Of a DNA stretch of 64,000 nucleotides, positions 52,158 through 60,560 are shown piece by piece. The position numbers were made by a program, and so were the translations under genes. Source of the stretch: Paraflavitalea pollutisoli. Lineage in GTDB: Bacteria > Bacteroidota > Bacteroidia > Chitinophagales > Chitinophagaceae. The stretch covers positions 1,611,949 to 1,675,948 of the forward strand of contig NZ_JARKMX010000008.1 of the NCBI RefSeq assembly GCF_029360705.1, given 5' to 3'. Under the pieces are notes generated by a model, which was given only the letters and a program-made list of their open reading frames with translations, was not told the origin of the DNA and searched no databases. Numbering within the stretch: the first letter of the stretch is position 1; every line of letters starts with the position of its first letter.

Positions 52158-52726
52158 TGAGTCGTGATAAAATACTGGCAGCAGCCAGACAAAATAAACC
52201 AGCCCCTGTACCTTTACCGGAGATACCGGCTTTTGCCTGGCCGGCAGAAGACCTGCTGGCATCCTTCAGCGCAGCGCTGGAGAAATCGGGCGGCAAGGCC
52301 AACCTGGTAAAAGCAGGGACGCCCATCGCACCAGCCGTAAAAGCACTGTACCCCGAGGCGCAACGCATCGTGAACTATGTGGATGGTGATACAGCTGTCA
52401 ACGAACAACTGGTACAGGATCCCGCCGCCATCGACGTGGTGGTATTGAAAGGGCAACTGGGCGTAGCGGAGAATGCAGCGATCTGGCTCACCGACTGGGA
52501 TTGTGCCAACAGGGTACTCCCCTTCCTCACACAACACCTGGTGCTGGTGATCGATAAGGATACGCTGGTCGGTAACATGCACCACGCGTATGCCGTCATG
52601 GGACAACAAAACCCTGCTTACGGCGTGTTCATTGCAGGGCCGTCCAAGACCGCCGATATCGAGCAATCGCTGGTGATTGGCGCCCACGGGCCACGCAGCA
52701 TGCAGGTGTTCCTCATCGAACGCTGA
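52157..52726 (+). CDS. lutC: L-lactate oxidation complex subunit, LUD domain
   Basis: A 189-residue protein consisting of one LUD domain. The ATG at 52157 shares its first base with the lutB TAA, so translation is coupled. Residues such as VVLKGQLGVAENAAIWLTDW and FIAGPSKTADIEQSLVIGAH, with GPRSMQVFLIE at the end, are LutC/YkgG signatures. With LutA and LutB it completes the lactate-oxidising complex. The reading frame extends upstream inside lutB, but that part is not protein-like. Confidence 0.94.
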   Translation: MSRDKILAAARQNKPAPVPLPEIPAFAWPAEDLLASFSAALEKSGGKANLVKAGTPIAPAVKALYPEAQRIVNYVDGDTAVNEQLVQDPAAIDVVVLKGQLGVAENAAIWLTDWDCANRVLPFLTQHLVLVIDKDTLVGNMHHAYAVMGQQNPAYGVFIAGPSKTADIEQSLVIGAHGPRSMQVFLIER

Positions 52727-52778
52727 GCAGGCACAAAAACAACATCGTATATTCTACTTTTAAACTATACTGAATAGC

Positions 52779-53633
52779 ATGAAACTAATCAGATTTGGAG
52801 CACCCGGACAGGAAAAGCCCGGCGTTGTACTGGATGGCAAGCGTTATGACACGTCTTCCATTACCCGTGATTATGATGAGACTTTCTTTGGAACAGACGG
52901 CATTGCCCAGCTGAAAGCGGCGCTGGATAAAAATCCTTCGTTGCCCGAAGTAGCGGAAAACATTCGCTGGGCTGCCCCCCAGGCTCGTCCTTCCAAGATC
53001 ATCTGCATCGGCCTCAACTATGCCGACCACGCCAAAGAAAGCAATATGGCGCTGCCCGCAGAGCCCATCGTGTTCTTCAAATCGACTTCGGCCCTCGTAG
53101 GTCCCAACGATGACCTGGTGATCCCCAAAAACAGCACCAAGACCGACTGGGAAGTAGAGCTGGCCGTGATCATCGGCAAAAAAGCTTCTTATATAGAAGA
53201 GAAAGACGCGGCAGATTATATCGCCGGTTATGCCCTGCACAACGACTACAGCGAGCGCGCTTTCCAGCTGGAGCGTGGCGGACAGTGGGTAAAGGGTAAG
53301 AGCTGCGATACTTTCGCACCACTCGGTCCCTGGATCGCAACCGCCGATGAAATCAAAGACGTGAACAACCTGCGCCTTTGGCTCTCCGTCAATGGCAAAA
53401 CCTATCAGGACGGCACCACCGCCAACCTGATCTTCAACGTCAACTTCCTGGTATCGTACCTGAGCCAGTTCATGACCCTGCTGCCCGGCGATATCATTTC
53501 TACCGGAACACCAGCGGGTGTGGGCCTGGGTCAAAAACCAGAGCCGGTTTATATCAAAGCCGGTGACGTAATGGAACTCGGCATCGACGGACTCGGTACC
53601 AGCAAACAGGTAGCGAAAGCTTATCAACCCTAA
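52779..53633 (+). CDS. FAH-family hydrolase, probable 2,4-diketo-3-deoxy-L-fuconate hydrolase
   Basis: A 284-residue fumarylacetoacetate-hydrolase-family enzyme. Motifs: IICIGLNYADHAKESNMALP, FFKSTSALVGPNDDLVIPKN, the metal-binding DWEVELAVIIGKK, and GYALHNDYSERAFQLERGGQ with GKSCDTFAPLGPW. In the non-phosphorylative L-fucose pathway such an enzyme splits 2,4-diketo-3-deoxy-L-fuconate into pyruvate and L-lactate. The flanking genes (two fucose-type SDRs and lutABC) point to that reaction rather than to fumarylacetoacetate or other family substrates. It lies 52 bases after lutC and 20 before the second SDR. Confidence 0.86.
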   Translation: MKLIRFGAPGQEKPGVVLDGKRYDTSSITRDYDETFFGTDGIAQLKAALDKNPSLPEVAENIRWAAPQARPSKIICIGLNYADHAKESNMALPAEPIVFFKSTSALVGPNDDLVIPKNSTKTDWEVELAVIIGKKASYIEEKDAADYIAGYALHNDYSERAFQLERGGQWVKGKSCDTFAPLGPWIATADEIKDVNNLRLWLSVNGKTYQDGTTANLIFNVNFLVSYLSQFMTLLPGDIISTGTPAGVGLGQKPEPVYIKAGDVMELGIDGLGTSKQVAKAYQP

Positions 53634-53653
53634 CCCATTAAACGAATCGCCAT

Positions 53654-54439
53654 ATGGATCTTCAATTAAAAGACAAGGTCATCATTGTAACCGGCGGCGC
53701 CAAAGGCATCGGAGAAGGCATTTCAAAAGTACTGGCTGCTGAGGGAGCGATCCCCGTAATCCTGGGCCGCAATGCAGACGACAACCATAAAACCGTTAGC
53801 GAGATCAAAGCGGCGGGTCAGCAGGCCGGCCAGGTCGTGGCAGAGCTCACCGATCCCACAGCCTGTGAAGCCGCTGTAAAGGCCGTCATCAGCCAATATG
53901 GCCGTATCGACGGACTGGTCAACAATGCAGGCGTCAATGACGGTGTAGGCCTGGAGAACGGCAGCTATGAGGGTTTTATCGCTTCGCTGCACAAGAACCT
54001 CATACACTACTACCTCATCGCGCACCACGCTTTACCCGAACTGAAAAAGTCGAAGGGTGCGATCGTGAACATCAGCTCCAAGACGGCAGAAACAGGCCAG
54101 GGTGGTACCTCTGCCTATGCCGCCTCCAATGGCGGTCGCAATGCGCTGACCCGCGAGTGGGCGGTAGAATTACTGCCTTACGGCATCCGGGTGAATGCCA
54201 TCGTGGTGGCGGAATGCTGGACGCCCTTGTATGAGCGCTGGATCAAGGGCCTGCCCGATTCGGAAGCCAAACTGGCGTCGATCGTTTCGAAGATCCCGCT
54301 GGAACACCGTATGACCACGTCGGAAGAACTGGGCAATGCCACCGCCTTCCTACTGTCGGCAGCTTCCAGTCATACCACCGGCCAACTGATTCACGTGGAT
54401 GGTGGCTATGTACACCTCGACCGTGCGATCAGCGAGTAA
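53654..54439 (+). CDS. SDR, probable L-fucose dehydrogenase with Asn in place of the catalytic Lys
   Basis: A 261-residue short-chain dehydrogenase. It has the cofactor loop TGGAKGIGEG (residues 13-22) and NNAG at 90-93. It resembles L-fucose dehydrogenases (oxidation of L-fucose to L-fucono-lactone) in IVNISSKTAETGQGG, TREWAVELLPYGIRVNAIVV, ECWTPLYERW and SHTTGQLIHVDGGYVHLDRA. Ser141/142 and Tyr155 are present, but the YxxxK lysine is Asn159 (codon AAT at 54128-54130). Lysine 143 is nearby and might substitute. It is the last operon gene, with a strong terminator 33 bases downstream. Confidence 0.82.
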   Translation: MDLQLKDKVIIVTGGAKGIGEGISKVLAAEGAIPVILGRNADDNHKTVSEIKAAGQQAGQVVAELTDPTACEAAVKAVISQYGRIDGLVNNAGVNDGVGLENGSYEGFIASLHKNLIHYYLIAHHALPELKKSKGAIVNISSKTAETGQGGTSAYAASNGGRNALTREWAVELLPYGIRVNAIVVAECWTPLYERWIKGLPDSEAKLASIVSKIPLEHRMTTSEELGNATAFLLSAASSHTTGQLIHVDGGYVHLDRAISE

Positions 54440-54471
54440 TATTGGGTTTACAGATTTCTACATAAGTGCAG

Positions 54472-54503
54472 GTGCCCCGACAATTGTCGGGGCACTTTTT
54501 TTT
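54472..54503 (+). terminator. Terminator of the fucose operon
   Basis: A 24-base perfect inverted repeat (GTGCCCCGACAA / TTGTCGGGGCAC) followed by eight Ts. Confidence 0.95.
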
Positions 54504-54696
54504 GCATAGTCCTTTGTTGGCTGGTATATAATTGACGTACCAGTCAGGTTTCACGTTGCAGCCAATGCCTCCTGGACCGAGCGCTCGCCGACTGTCCGGT
54601 CTTATTCGTCGTTTTTTCCCGATCTGGGAGTGCTTTTTTTCCAAATTAGTAAACCCATTTTCCTGATGCGTAAGGGATAAATGATTGTAGGCGCTC

Positions 54697-54712
54697 AATT
54701 TTGCGCAAAATT
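54697..54712. promoter_or_regulatory. 16-bp perfect palindrome just before the siderophore-type receptor
   Basis: AATTTTGCGCAAAATT lies 13 to 28 bases upstream of the receptor ATG at 54725. It may be an operator or the loop-stem of the 5' leader. It does not match the Fur box consensus. Confidence 0.4.
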
Positions 54713-54724
54713 TTACGAACGCTT

Positions 54725-57067
54725 ATGCAGAAGAATCTGTACCTGGTTTTGGCTTTCTTAGTACTGGCTTGTAACGCGATGGCGCACGAAGCCCCCACCG
54801 GCACCATCAGAGGCCGGGTAACAACGAGCGACAATCAACCCGCCCCCTTTGTATCCATCGTGGCAGTCGGCACCGGCCGCAGCACTGTCAGTGAAGAAGG
54901 CGGTACCTATATCCTCACCAAAGTACCGGTTGGCACCCAGCAACTCGAATTGACCCTGGTAGGTTATGAAACCGTTCGCCAGCAAGTGGTGGTGGAAGAA
55001 AATAAGACCGTAACGGTTGACCTGCAGGTGACCATCTCCACCAATCAACTGGCGGAGGTGATCGTTACCAACTCCAAAAGTAAATTCGTCTATAAATCCA
55101 GCGAGTTTGTCGCCCGTATGCCTTTGCGCAATATGGAAAACCCGCAGGTATATAATGTAGTGGGACGTGCCCTGATGACCGACCAGCTGATCATTGAACG
55201 TACCGACCTGTTTCGCAATGTGCCCGGTGCCGTTCCCAACTTCTCCGCAGGTGGTTCGATGGGCCTCAGCATGCGTGGCTTTTCTACCACCATTGGTATG
55301 AGAAATGGTATGGCCACCAGCGCGATCGTTCCCCTCAATCCGGCTATCCTCGAAAGGATTGAATCCATCAAAGGACCATCGGGCACCTTGTTTGGCAGCA
55401 ACCGTAACACCACTTTCGGTGGCGTGTACAACTATGTTACCAAACGCCCTTATGAGAAATTCGGTGGCGAAGTGAGCTTTGCAGCAGGCAGCTACGATTT
55501 TGGCCGCGTAACGGCGGATATCAATACGCCCCTCAACAAAGAGAAGACCATGCTCTTCCGCTTGAACGCAGCCGCCCAATCGGAAGGCAGCTTCCAGGAC
55601 CAGGGCTTCAACAAGAACTACACCTTTGCGCCTACCTTCACGTACCAGGTGAATGATAAATTGCTGTTCACGCTTGACCTGGAAGCCACCCGCGGCAACT
55701 ATACCGTACAGTCATTCGGCCTCGGCAACCTGAACAACATTACTGCCCGCAGCTTCAAAGACCTGCCGCTGGATTACAACAGAGCCTATATCAACAACAG
55801 CACCGATGTAGCCAACGGCATCAACAACCTGCAGTTCCAGATCGACTACAAGATCTCTGACCAATGGAAATCACAAACCAAGTACCTGTACTCGGTGGGT
55901 TTCTACAAACACCTGTACTGGACGGCTTTGAATATGCTGACCGATTCAACCTTTGCCCGCGTGGTACGCAACCAGACACCAGAAACATTCGGCAATATCG
56001 AGATTCAGCAGAACTTCATTGGCGACTTCAAGATCGCCGGTATCCGTAACCGGATGGTGATCGGTCTCGACTACAATTACAACTACAACGAACTGTACCG
56101 GGCAACGATCAACTTTGATACCATCAATCTTCGCCGTCCCCTCAAGGACATGAGCCGGCCAGCGCTGGATGCAGCTTCCGCCACCCGCTTCAATGGTACC
56201 AGCACCGTATCTAAGAACGCGAGCATCTACGCTTCTGATGTGGTGAACATCACGGACGACCTGATGGCCATGTTGAGCTTACGCGTGGATCGATTTAGCA
56301 CAGACGGTACCCGCACGCTGAACACGGGTGTGTATGCAGGTGCTTATGAGCAAACCTCGCTGTCGCCCAAGTTTGGCCTGGTATACCAATTACTGCGTAA
56401 CAGGCTGTCGGTTTTCGGTAACTATATGAATGGCTTTGTGAACCTGGCGCCAATTACACAACCAGACAATACCATCCTGGTATTGGATCCTCAATATGGC
56501 AACCAATGGGAAGGTGGTGTGAAGTTTGATCTCTTTAATACGCAGTTGAACGGTAGTGTAAGTGTTTATCAGATCGACGTCACCAACTCTACCCGCACGG
56601 AAGTGGTGAATGGCCAGACCTTCACACGTCAGGATGGTACGCAACGTAGCCGCGGTGTGGAAGCAGAAGTGATCGCCAGCCCGGTAAAAGGCATGAACGT
56701 CGTGGCGGGTTATGGTTACAATGAAAACGTATACGTCAATTCTACGGCCGCACTGAAGGGCAAGAACGTGATCTTCAGCCCCCGCAACATCGGTAACCTG
56801 TGGGTAAGCTATAGCCTGCAGGAAGGTAAAGCCAAAGGCCTTGGCATCGGTGCCGGGGTGAATTATGTGGGCGCTTCCTGGTTCGATGCAGCCAACGCTT
56901 TCGAAGTGCCTTCTTATACGTTGATAAGTGGTACACTGTTTTACGACGCTCCCAAATACAGGCTGTCGCTGAAAGGCAACAACCTGACCAATGAGCGTTT
57001 CTGGAACAACAACGGTACACCTCAAAAGCCTGCGCACTTCATTGCCAGCGTAGCGTTCAAACTCTAA
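54725..57067 (+). CDS. TonB-dependent siderophore-type receptor
   Basis: A 780-residue outer-membrane receptor from the ATG at 54725 (signal peptide ending CNAMAHE); an upstream TTG frame passes through a palindrome. Residues 25-105 form a carboxypeptidase-like domain (GTIRGRVTTSDNQPAPFVSI). The plug follows, with RALMTDQLIIERTDLFRNVP, SMGLSMRGFSTTIGMRNGM and IESIKGPSGTLFGSN. The barrel ends in FIASVAFKL. Length and plug pattern resemble siderophore receptors of the FhuA/FpvA type rather than SusC. It is monocistronic, bounded by terminators on both sides, with no iron-transport partner nearby. The substrate is unknown. Confidence 0.88.
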   Translation: MQKNLYLVLAFLVLACNAMAHEAPTGTIRGRVTTSDNQPAPFVSIVAVGTGRSTVSEEGGTYILTKVPVGTQQLELTLVGYETVRQQVVVEENKTVTVDLQVTISTNQLAEVIVTNSKSKFVYKSSEFVARMPLRNMENPQVYNVVGRALMTDQLIIERTDLFRNVPGAVPNFSAGGSMGLSMRGFSTTIGMRNGMATSAIVPLNPAILERIESIKGPSGTLFGSNRNTTFGGVYNYVTKRPYEKFGGEVSFAAGSYDFGRVTADINTPLNKEKTMLFRLNAAAQSEGSFQDQGFNKNYTFAPTFTYQVNDKLLFTLDLEATRGNYTVQSFGLGNLNNITARSFKDLPLDYNRAYINNSTDVANGINNLQFQIDYKISDQWKSQTKYLYSVGFYKHLYWTALNMLTDSTFARVVRNQTPETFGNIEIQQNFIGDFKIAGIRNRMVIGLDYNYNYNELYRATINFDTINLRRPLKDMSRPALDAASATRFNGTSTVSKNASIYASDVVNITDDLMAMLSLRVDRFSTDGTRTLNTGVYAGAYEQTSLSPKFGLVYQLLRNRLSVFGNYMNGFVNLAPITQPDNTILVLDPQYGNQWEGGVKFDLFNTQLNGSVSVYQIDVTNSTRTEVVNGQTFTRQDGTQRSRGVEAEVIASPVKGMNVVAGYGYNENVYVNSTAALKGKNVIFSPRNIGNLWVSYSLQEGKAKGLGIGAGVNYVGASWFDAANAFEVPSYTLISGTLFYDAPKYRLSLKGNNLTNERFWNNNGTPQKPAHFIASVAFKL

Positions 57068-57107
57068 ACCCCAAGAATCTCTCCACGAGAAAAACTGGTC
57101 GGCCAAT

Positions 57108-57143
57108 AAAAATCCCCCAACGAAGCTTTGGGGGATTTTCTTT
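57108..57143 (+). terminator. Terminator of the siderophore-type receptor
   Basis: AAAATCCCCCAA pairs with TTGGGGGATTTT around a short loop, followed by a T-rich tail. It also faces the minus-strand operon that ends at 57165, so it may act in both directions. Confidence 0.88.
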
Positions 57144-57164
57144 ATAAGTTACCCCTCCCACCAT

Positions 57165-57659
57165 TTACCCTTTCTTGCCCGTCAACGCCTTCAGCAATTG
57201 CTCGACCTTGACCTTGTACATGGCCACACCCGAGGGTCCTTCTACCCCCTGATCGATAAAGCGGTCGATGACTTCCTGGTGGTATTCCAGGATGGGCAGC
57301 ACCTGTCCGGGTTCAGTCAGGATAGCAGCGCCTTGCTCGGCCGCTTTGGCCTGCAATAAAGCACCAATGCCCAGCCGGTTTTCCGTCAGCGACATATTGC
57401 CGTTGGGGCCACCCCAAACCTCATCGGCCTGGGCTTCGTCCTGACCATCATCTTCCCAATTGCAGACCAGACAGATCTCATATCCTTTGCGTTGGGTCAA
57501 TGTCGGGTAGCCACAGCCGGGGCAGGTCACCAGGTGCACCTGACGGGCTTGTAAATATTGGTCAAACCGTTCCTTGCGTGCGTAAAACTCCTGCAGGATC
57601 GCCTGGTCTTCGGGGCCAAGCAGGCTGCGATCGAAATGGGCGGGTTTATTGGTTGACAC
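57165..57659 (-). CDS. CPCC-family cysteine-rich zinc-ribbon-like protein
   Basis: A 164-residue cytoplasmic protein. A Cys-rich segment holds CPGCGYPTLTQRKGYEICLV with a second C-x-x-x-W (CLVCNWEDDGQDEAQADEVW) and GGPNGNMSLTENR, the signature of CPCC-type proteins. The four cysteines could bind a metal; function is unestablished. It starts with GTG at 57659, inside the last 14 bases of the preceding gene, so translation is probably coupled. It is the third gene of the overlapping operon with the MBL hydrolase. Confidence 0.75.
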   Translation of the reverse strand: MSTNKPAHFDRSLLGPEDQAILQEFYARKERFDQYLQARQVHLVTCPGCGYPTLTQRKGYEICLVCNWEDDGQDEAQADEVWGGPNGNMSLTENRLGIGALLQAKAAEQGAAILTEPGQVLPILEYHQEVIDRFIDQGVEGPSGVAMYKVKVEQLLKALTGKKG

Positions 57660-58224
57660 GGGTTCTCGTTTTGGTTATTCCTGCAATGATACGCCAAACG
57701 ATCGTGATCAGGACAACTACAATCACCAACCAGCCGCCCGGGCCTATCAGATTGCCTGACAAAATTCTTTCTGCAGGAGTCAACACGGACCAAGGCATAT
57801 CAACCCTTATTTGTGTAATCCACGCGCCATTCTCTCTGAAATATCCGTCAAAAAACTTCAGCGTACCCACATGAGGCTGTTTTTGCAATGCGAGGGCGAT
57901 CTGGCGTACAGGTAAAACCATCATTCCTAACTGTAGCTCTGGGTACACTACCTGCAACACAACCTTGCCGTGATCGTCTTTAAGCACAAGCTTTCGCTCG
58001 CCATAATACATGCCGCAATGAATGTAAATGATCTTGAGGGTATCATCAATATGCGCGGCCCGTAATACAACCCCGCCCCGATCCTGTTCATTTCCTACCA
58101 GGCTATCCCGCAGGTAGATCTGGTAATTATCAACGGTATCTGCTTTTACGGTCATCGACGTACCAATCAGCAGCAAGCCAACCAGTAGTAAACGCACTAC
58201 AGCGGTAAAACGTTTTTTAAGCAT
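57646..58224 (-). CDS. Exported membrane-anchored protein of unknown function
   Basis: A 192-residue protein starting at the ATG at 58224, which gives a signal peptide (MLKKRFTAVVRLLLVGLLLI, then TSMTVKAD). The middle is a beta-rich domain (LKIIYIHCGMYYGERKLVLK, GKVVLQVVYPELQLGMMVLP). A transmembrane segment lies near the C-terminus (GWLVIVVVLITIVWRIIAGI), with a basic tail TKTRTRVNQ. The start overlaps the stop of the MBL hydrolase by eight bases and its end overlaps the CPCC gene by fourteen. No family is recognised. Confidence 0.75.
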   Translation of the reverse strand: MLKKRFTAVVRLLLVGLLLIGTSMTVKADTVDNYQIYLRDSLVGNEQDRGGVVLRAAHIDDTLKIIYIHCGMYYGERKLVLKDDHGKVVLQVVYPELQLGMMVLPVRQIALALQKQPHVGTLKFFDGYFRENGAWITQIRVDMPWSVLTPAERILSGNLIGPGGWLVIVVVLITIVWRIIAGITKTRTRVNQ

Positions 58225-59101
58225 TGATAGGGGTTTGTCGTAAAATATCCCGGCCGATCTCACCCGGCAGGATGCGGTGTACGGGTATATTGATCGCATA
58301 TTGGTCACACAGCCGGCGGATCTTCCCGTCGATCTGTTCAGCACTATAACGCACCGAAAAATGGCCCAGTACCAGCGTACCGATCTGCAAGCCACTCACC
58401 ATCTCCATCACCTGCTCGAGGGTGCTGTGTTTGTGCCCGTGCGTCATCAGCTGCTGGTCATCGTCACCACCCAGGAAGGTGGCTTCATGGATCAGCACAT
58501 CGCAATGGTTCCAGCGCTCGAGGTCTTCTACCGGCGTATCGGCCGAGTAGCCCACCAGGGTTTTATGGACCTCGATCGTCGTGCTGGCCTTGCCTTGTTC
58601 GTCAATGATCTTCCTGATTTCCTCTCCCGGCAATCCGACCAGATCTGGCCTTAGTTTTGTTCTCACTTCATCGACTTTAAAGCTAAGGCTTTTCACAACG
58701 CCCATCGGCACTTCTACGTGACCGTTACGGATCGCCTCCACCTGGATCTCAGGATTGACAGCGATGCGTGCCCCGGCTTCGATGGGGCGCCATACCGTTC
58801 CCGATACATGCGGATCAAATGTTGACATAAAGGCCTGCATAGCGGGAAAAGACGAAGAATCTTTGGGATAATAAATGACAGGCCCACCTTCGCGGGCATT
58901 CAGCTGGTTAAACTGAAACAGGCCCATCAAATGATCACGGTCCGGGTGAGAGATGAAAGCATGGTTCACCTTGCGGCTTTTCTGCAACAGACCAGCAGCT
59001 ACGCCGTCGCCGGCATCGAGCAGCAGCGACAACTCGTCGATAAAATACCAGGTAGAAAAAAGTGCGGTGGAGTACCCCGTGATCGTCAGTTGCCGGTTCA
59101 T
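58217..59101 (-). CDS. MBL-fold metallo-hydrolase, RNase Z-like
   Basis: A 294-residue cytoplasmic hydrolase. The metal site is visible as SHPDRDHLMG at residues 51-60, where the usual HxHxDH is HxDxDH (His52, Asp54, Asp56, His57). It is followed by VLIHEATFLGG and THGHKHST, then LVLGHFSVRY. The C-terminal layout matches the ElaC/RNase Z-like subgroup (HSTLEQVMEM with a trailing histidine). The altered motif still supplies metal ligands but may shift specificity, so tRNA 3'-processing is uncertain. It is the first gene of the three-gene overlapping operon. Confidence 0.85.
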   Translation of the reverse strand: MNRQLTITGYSTALFSTWYFIDELSLLLDAGDGVAAGLLQKSRKVNHAFISHPDRDHLMGLFQFNQLNAREGGPVIYYPKDSSSFPAMQAFMSTFDPHVSGTVWRPIEAGARIAVNPEIQVEAIRNGHVEVPMGVVKSLSFKVDEVRTKLRPDLVGLPGEEIRKIIDEQGKASTTIEVHKTLVGYSADTPVEDLERWNHCDVLIHEATFLGGDDDQQLMTHGHKHSTLEQVMEMVSGLQIGTLVLGHFSVRYSAEQIDGKIRRLCDQYAINIPVHRILPGEIGRDILRQTPINA

Positions 59102-59210
59102 AATAGATCCTCAAGATAAAACTTTGCCTTGGAATTTAGCTGCAAGGTATCAGGCGCTAAATAATTGACTTTCCTGTAATCGCAGTGTCGATGCACCAGT
59201 ACACCATCAG

Positions 59211-59297
59211 CTACTCTTCGACGGAGAGCCAGGGTTCATTGCGCGAAAAAGCCGCCTCAACGGCCTCTTCCGGGGTGTAGATCGGCTTATCAGACAT
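59211..59297 (-). CDS. Possible 28-residue small protein
   Basis: From the ATG at 59297 the minus strand gives MSDKPIYTPEEAVEAAFSRN and seven more residues before the stop, an acidic peptide with no signal sequence. It lies between the MBL hydrolase and the OmpA/PorT-like gene. Its composition is protein-like, but it is far too short for family recognition and may be chance. Confidence 0.22.
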   Translation of the reverse strand: MSDKPIYTPEEAVEAAFSRNEPWLSVEE

Positions 59298-59356
59298 ATC
59301 CTTTGCCGTTACAGCCTGGCGTCGTACATTTAAGGCAGATCGAAACCTGCCCACCA

Positions 59357-60004
59357 ATGAAAAAACTACTGGTCGTTCACGCACTGCTGTTCGCAGCCAT
59401 GTTCTCCGCCGATGCACAGGTCGTTGCCGGCGTAAAAGGCGGCATCAACATCAACAATGTCCGGTACCGCGACAGCAATCCCAATACAGCCAGCGTTGGT
59501 TATTACCTGGGCGCCCTTTTCATCATTCCCATTGGAGACGGATTGGTGCTGCAACCGGAACTGCTCTACTCCAAGAAAGGATACCGCTCGCCCTTGGTAG
59601 GCGCCAACGGTCAGGTGACCAGTCGCATGAATTACATCAACCTGCCGCTGTTACTGTCGGTGCCCGTAGCTACAAAATTTCAATTGTATGCCGGACCTGA
59701 ATTTGGCTACCTCGTAAAAGCGACTTCAAAATATGGGTCCAACAAAGACGATATCACCGATCGATACCAGCATTTTGACTGGGGCCTCGATGCCGGCGGC
59801 AGTTATTGGCTCACCAATCAACTGGCCATCGACCTGCGCTACAACTATGGTTTTCGCGGATTGATCAGGGGCATCACCACCGACCCCAATGGCGTTCCCA
59901 ATGGCAGTGGCCGCGACGGCGCTCACCGCGTCTTCCAGGTCGGATTGATGTATACGTTCACTAACCAGAATAGCTCCGGCCCATCAGGCAACCCCAGGTT
60001 TTAA
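59357..60004 (+). CDS. PorT-like outer-membrane beta-barrel protein
   Basis: A 215-residue exported protein from the ATG at 59357 (MKKLLVVHALLFAAMFSADA). The mature part shows repeated amphipathic strands: VVAGVKGGININNVRYR, SVGYYLGALFIIPIGDGLVL, MNYINLPLLLSVPVATKFQL, FDWGLDAGGSYWLTNQLAID. This is the pattern of the PF13568-type outer-membrane beta-barrel domain common in Bacteroidota. It ends in a disordered NQNSSGPSGNPRF tail instead of an aromatic residue at the terminus. It stands 28 bases before two membrane-protein genes. Confidence 0.8.
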   Translation: MKKLLVVHALLFAAMFSADAQVVAGVKGGININNVRYRDSNPNTASVGYYLGALFIIPIGDGLVLQPELLYSKKGYRSPLVGANGQVTSRMNYINLPLLLSVPVATKFQLYAGPEFGYLVKATSKYGSNKDDITDRYQHFDWGLDAGGSYWLTNQLAIDLRYNYGFRGLIRGITTDPNGVPNGSGRDGAHRVFQVGLMYTFTNQNSSGPSGNPRF

Positions 60005-60032
60005 TTACGCACTTATCGCGCCCCACCACCCC

Positions 60033-60545
60033 ATGACCGATATTACTTCACCTCTCAAAAATCGATTTGCCTTCAACTGGCGACAGGTGTTATTGCACAG
60101 TATTGCCTGCTGGCTTTTTCCATTTGCGATGCAACTGTGGGCCTTTATTGGCACGCTCGACCTGCCTGTCATGTGTTTTCCTCCCGATCCGCCTCCTGTT
60201 ATCACCTTTATACGACAGGTAATCCCTTTTGCAGGCCCGGGCCTGGTCCTTTTATTGACTACCCGGTTATCCAGAAAAAGAGGTTGGGCGGTGGCGAACA
60301 CCATCCTGGGCTTACTACTATCGGTTTTATTTTACTACTACGGACCCAATTTCCCCCTGATAAACGACCTGGTGCTTGACATCGGAACAACGATCATTCC
60401 GCTCTGGATCGCCATTTTTCTCTATGGCAGCTTGTTACTGAGCATCGCGCTGCTACTGATCTATAGCAGAGCGGCTATCTCGTTTATTGAAACGGGTCGT
60501 ATTTCCAGCAAGCCAGCCACTGATAGCAAAACCACAACGACATAA
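60033..60545 (+). CDS. Four-helix membrane protein of unknown function
   Basis: A 170-residue hydrophobic protein with segments near residues 17-34, 58-75, 85-108 and 120-145, for example VLLHSIACWLFPFAMQLWAF and ANTILGLLLSVLFYY. It has a short threonine-rich C-terminal tail (SKTTTT). No family is recognised. The gene lies 15 bases before a second gene of the same type, and the two have a similar start (LKNRFAFNWRQVLLHSIACW here, FTLNRRLLLIHFLAYW there), so they may be a duplicated pair. Confidence 0.65.
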   Translation: MTDITSPLKNRFAFNWRQVLLHSIACWLFPFAMQLWAFIGTLDLPVMCFPPDPPPVITFIRQVIPFAGPGLVLLLTTRLSRKRGWAVANTILGLLLSVLFYYYGPNFPLINDLVLDIGTTIIPLWIAIFLYGSLLLSIALLLIYSRAAISFIETGRISSKPATDSKTTTT

Positions 60546-60560
60546 CAATAACCCGCACCC

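Noticed and set aside
54429-54698. Minus-strand 89-residue reading frame
   Set aside because: It overlaps the strong terminator of the fucose operon and has a mixed, cysteine-rich composition without any motif.
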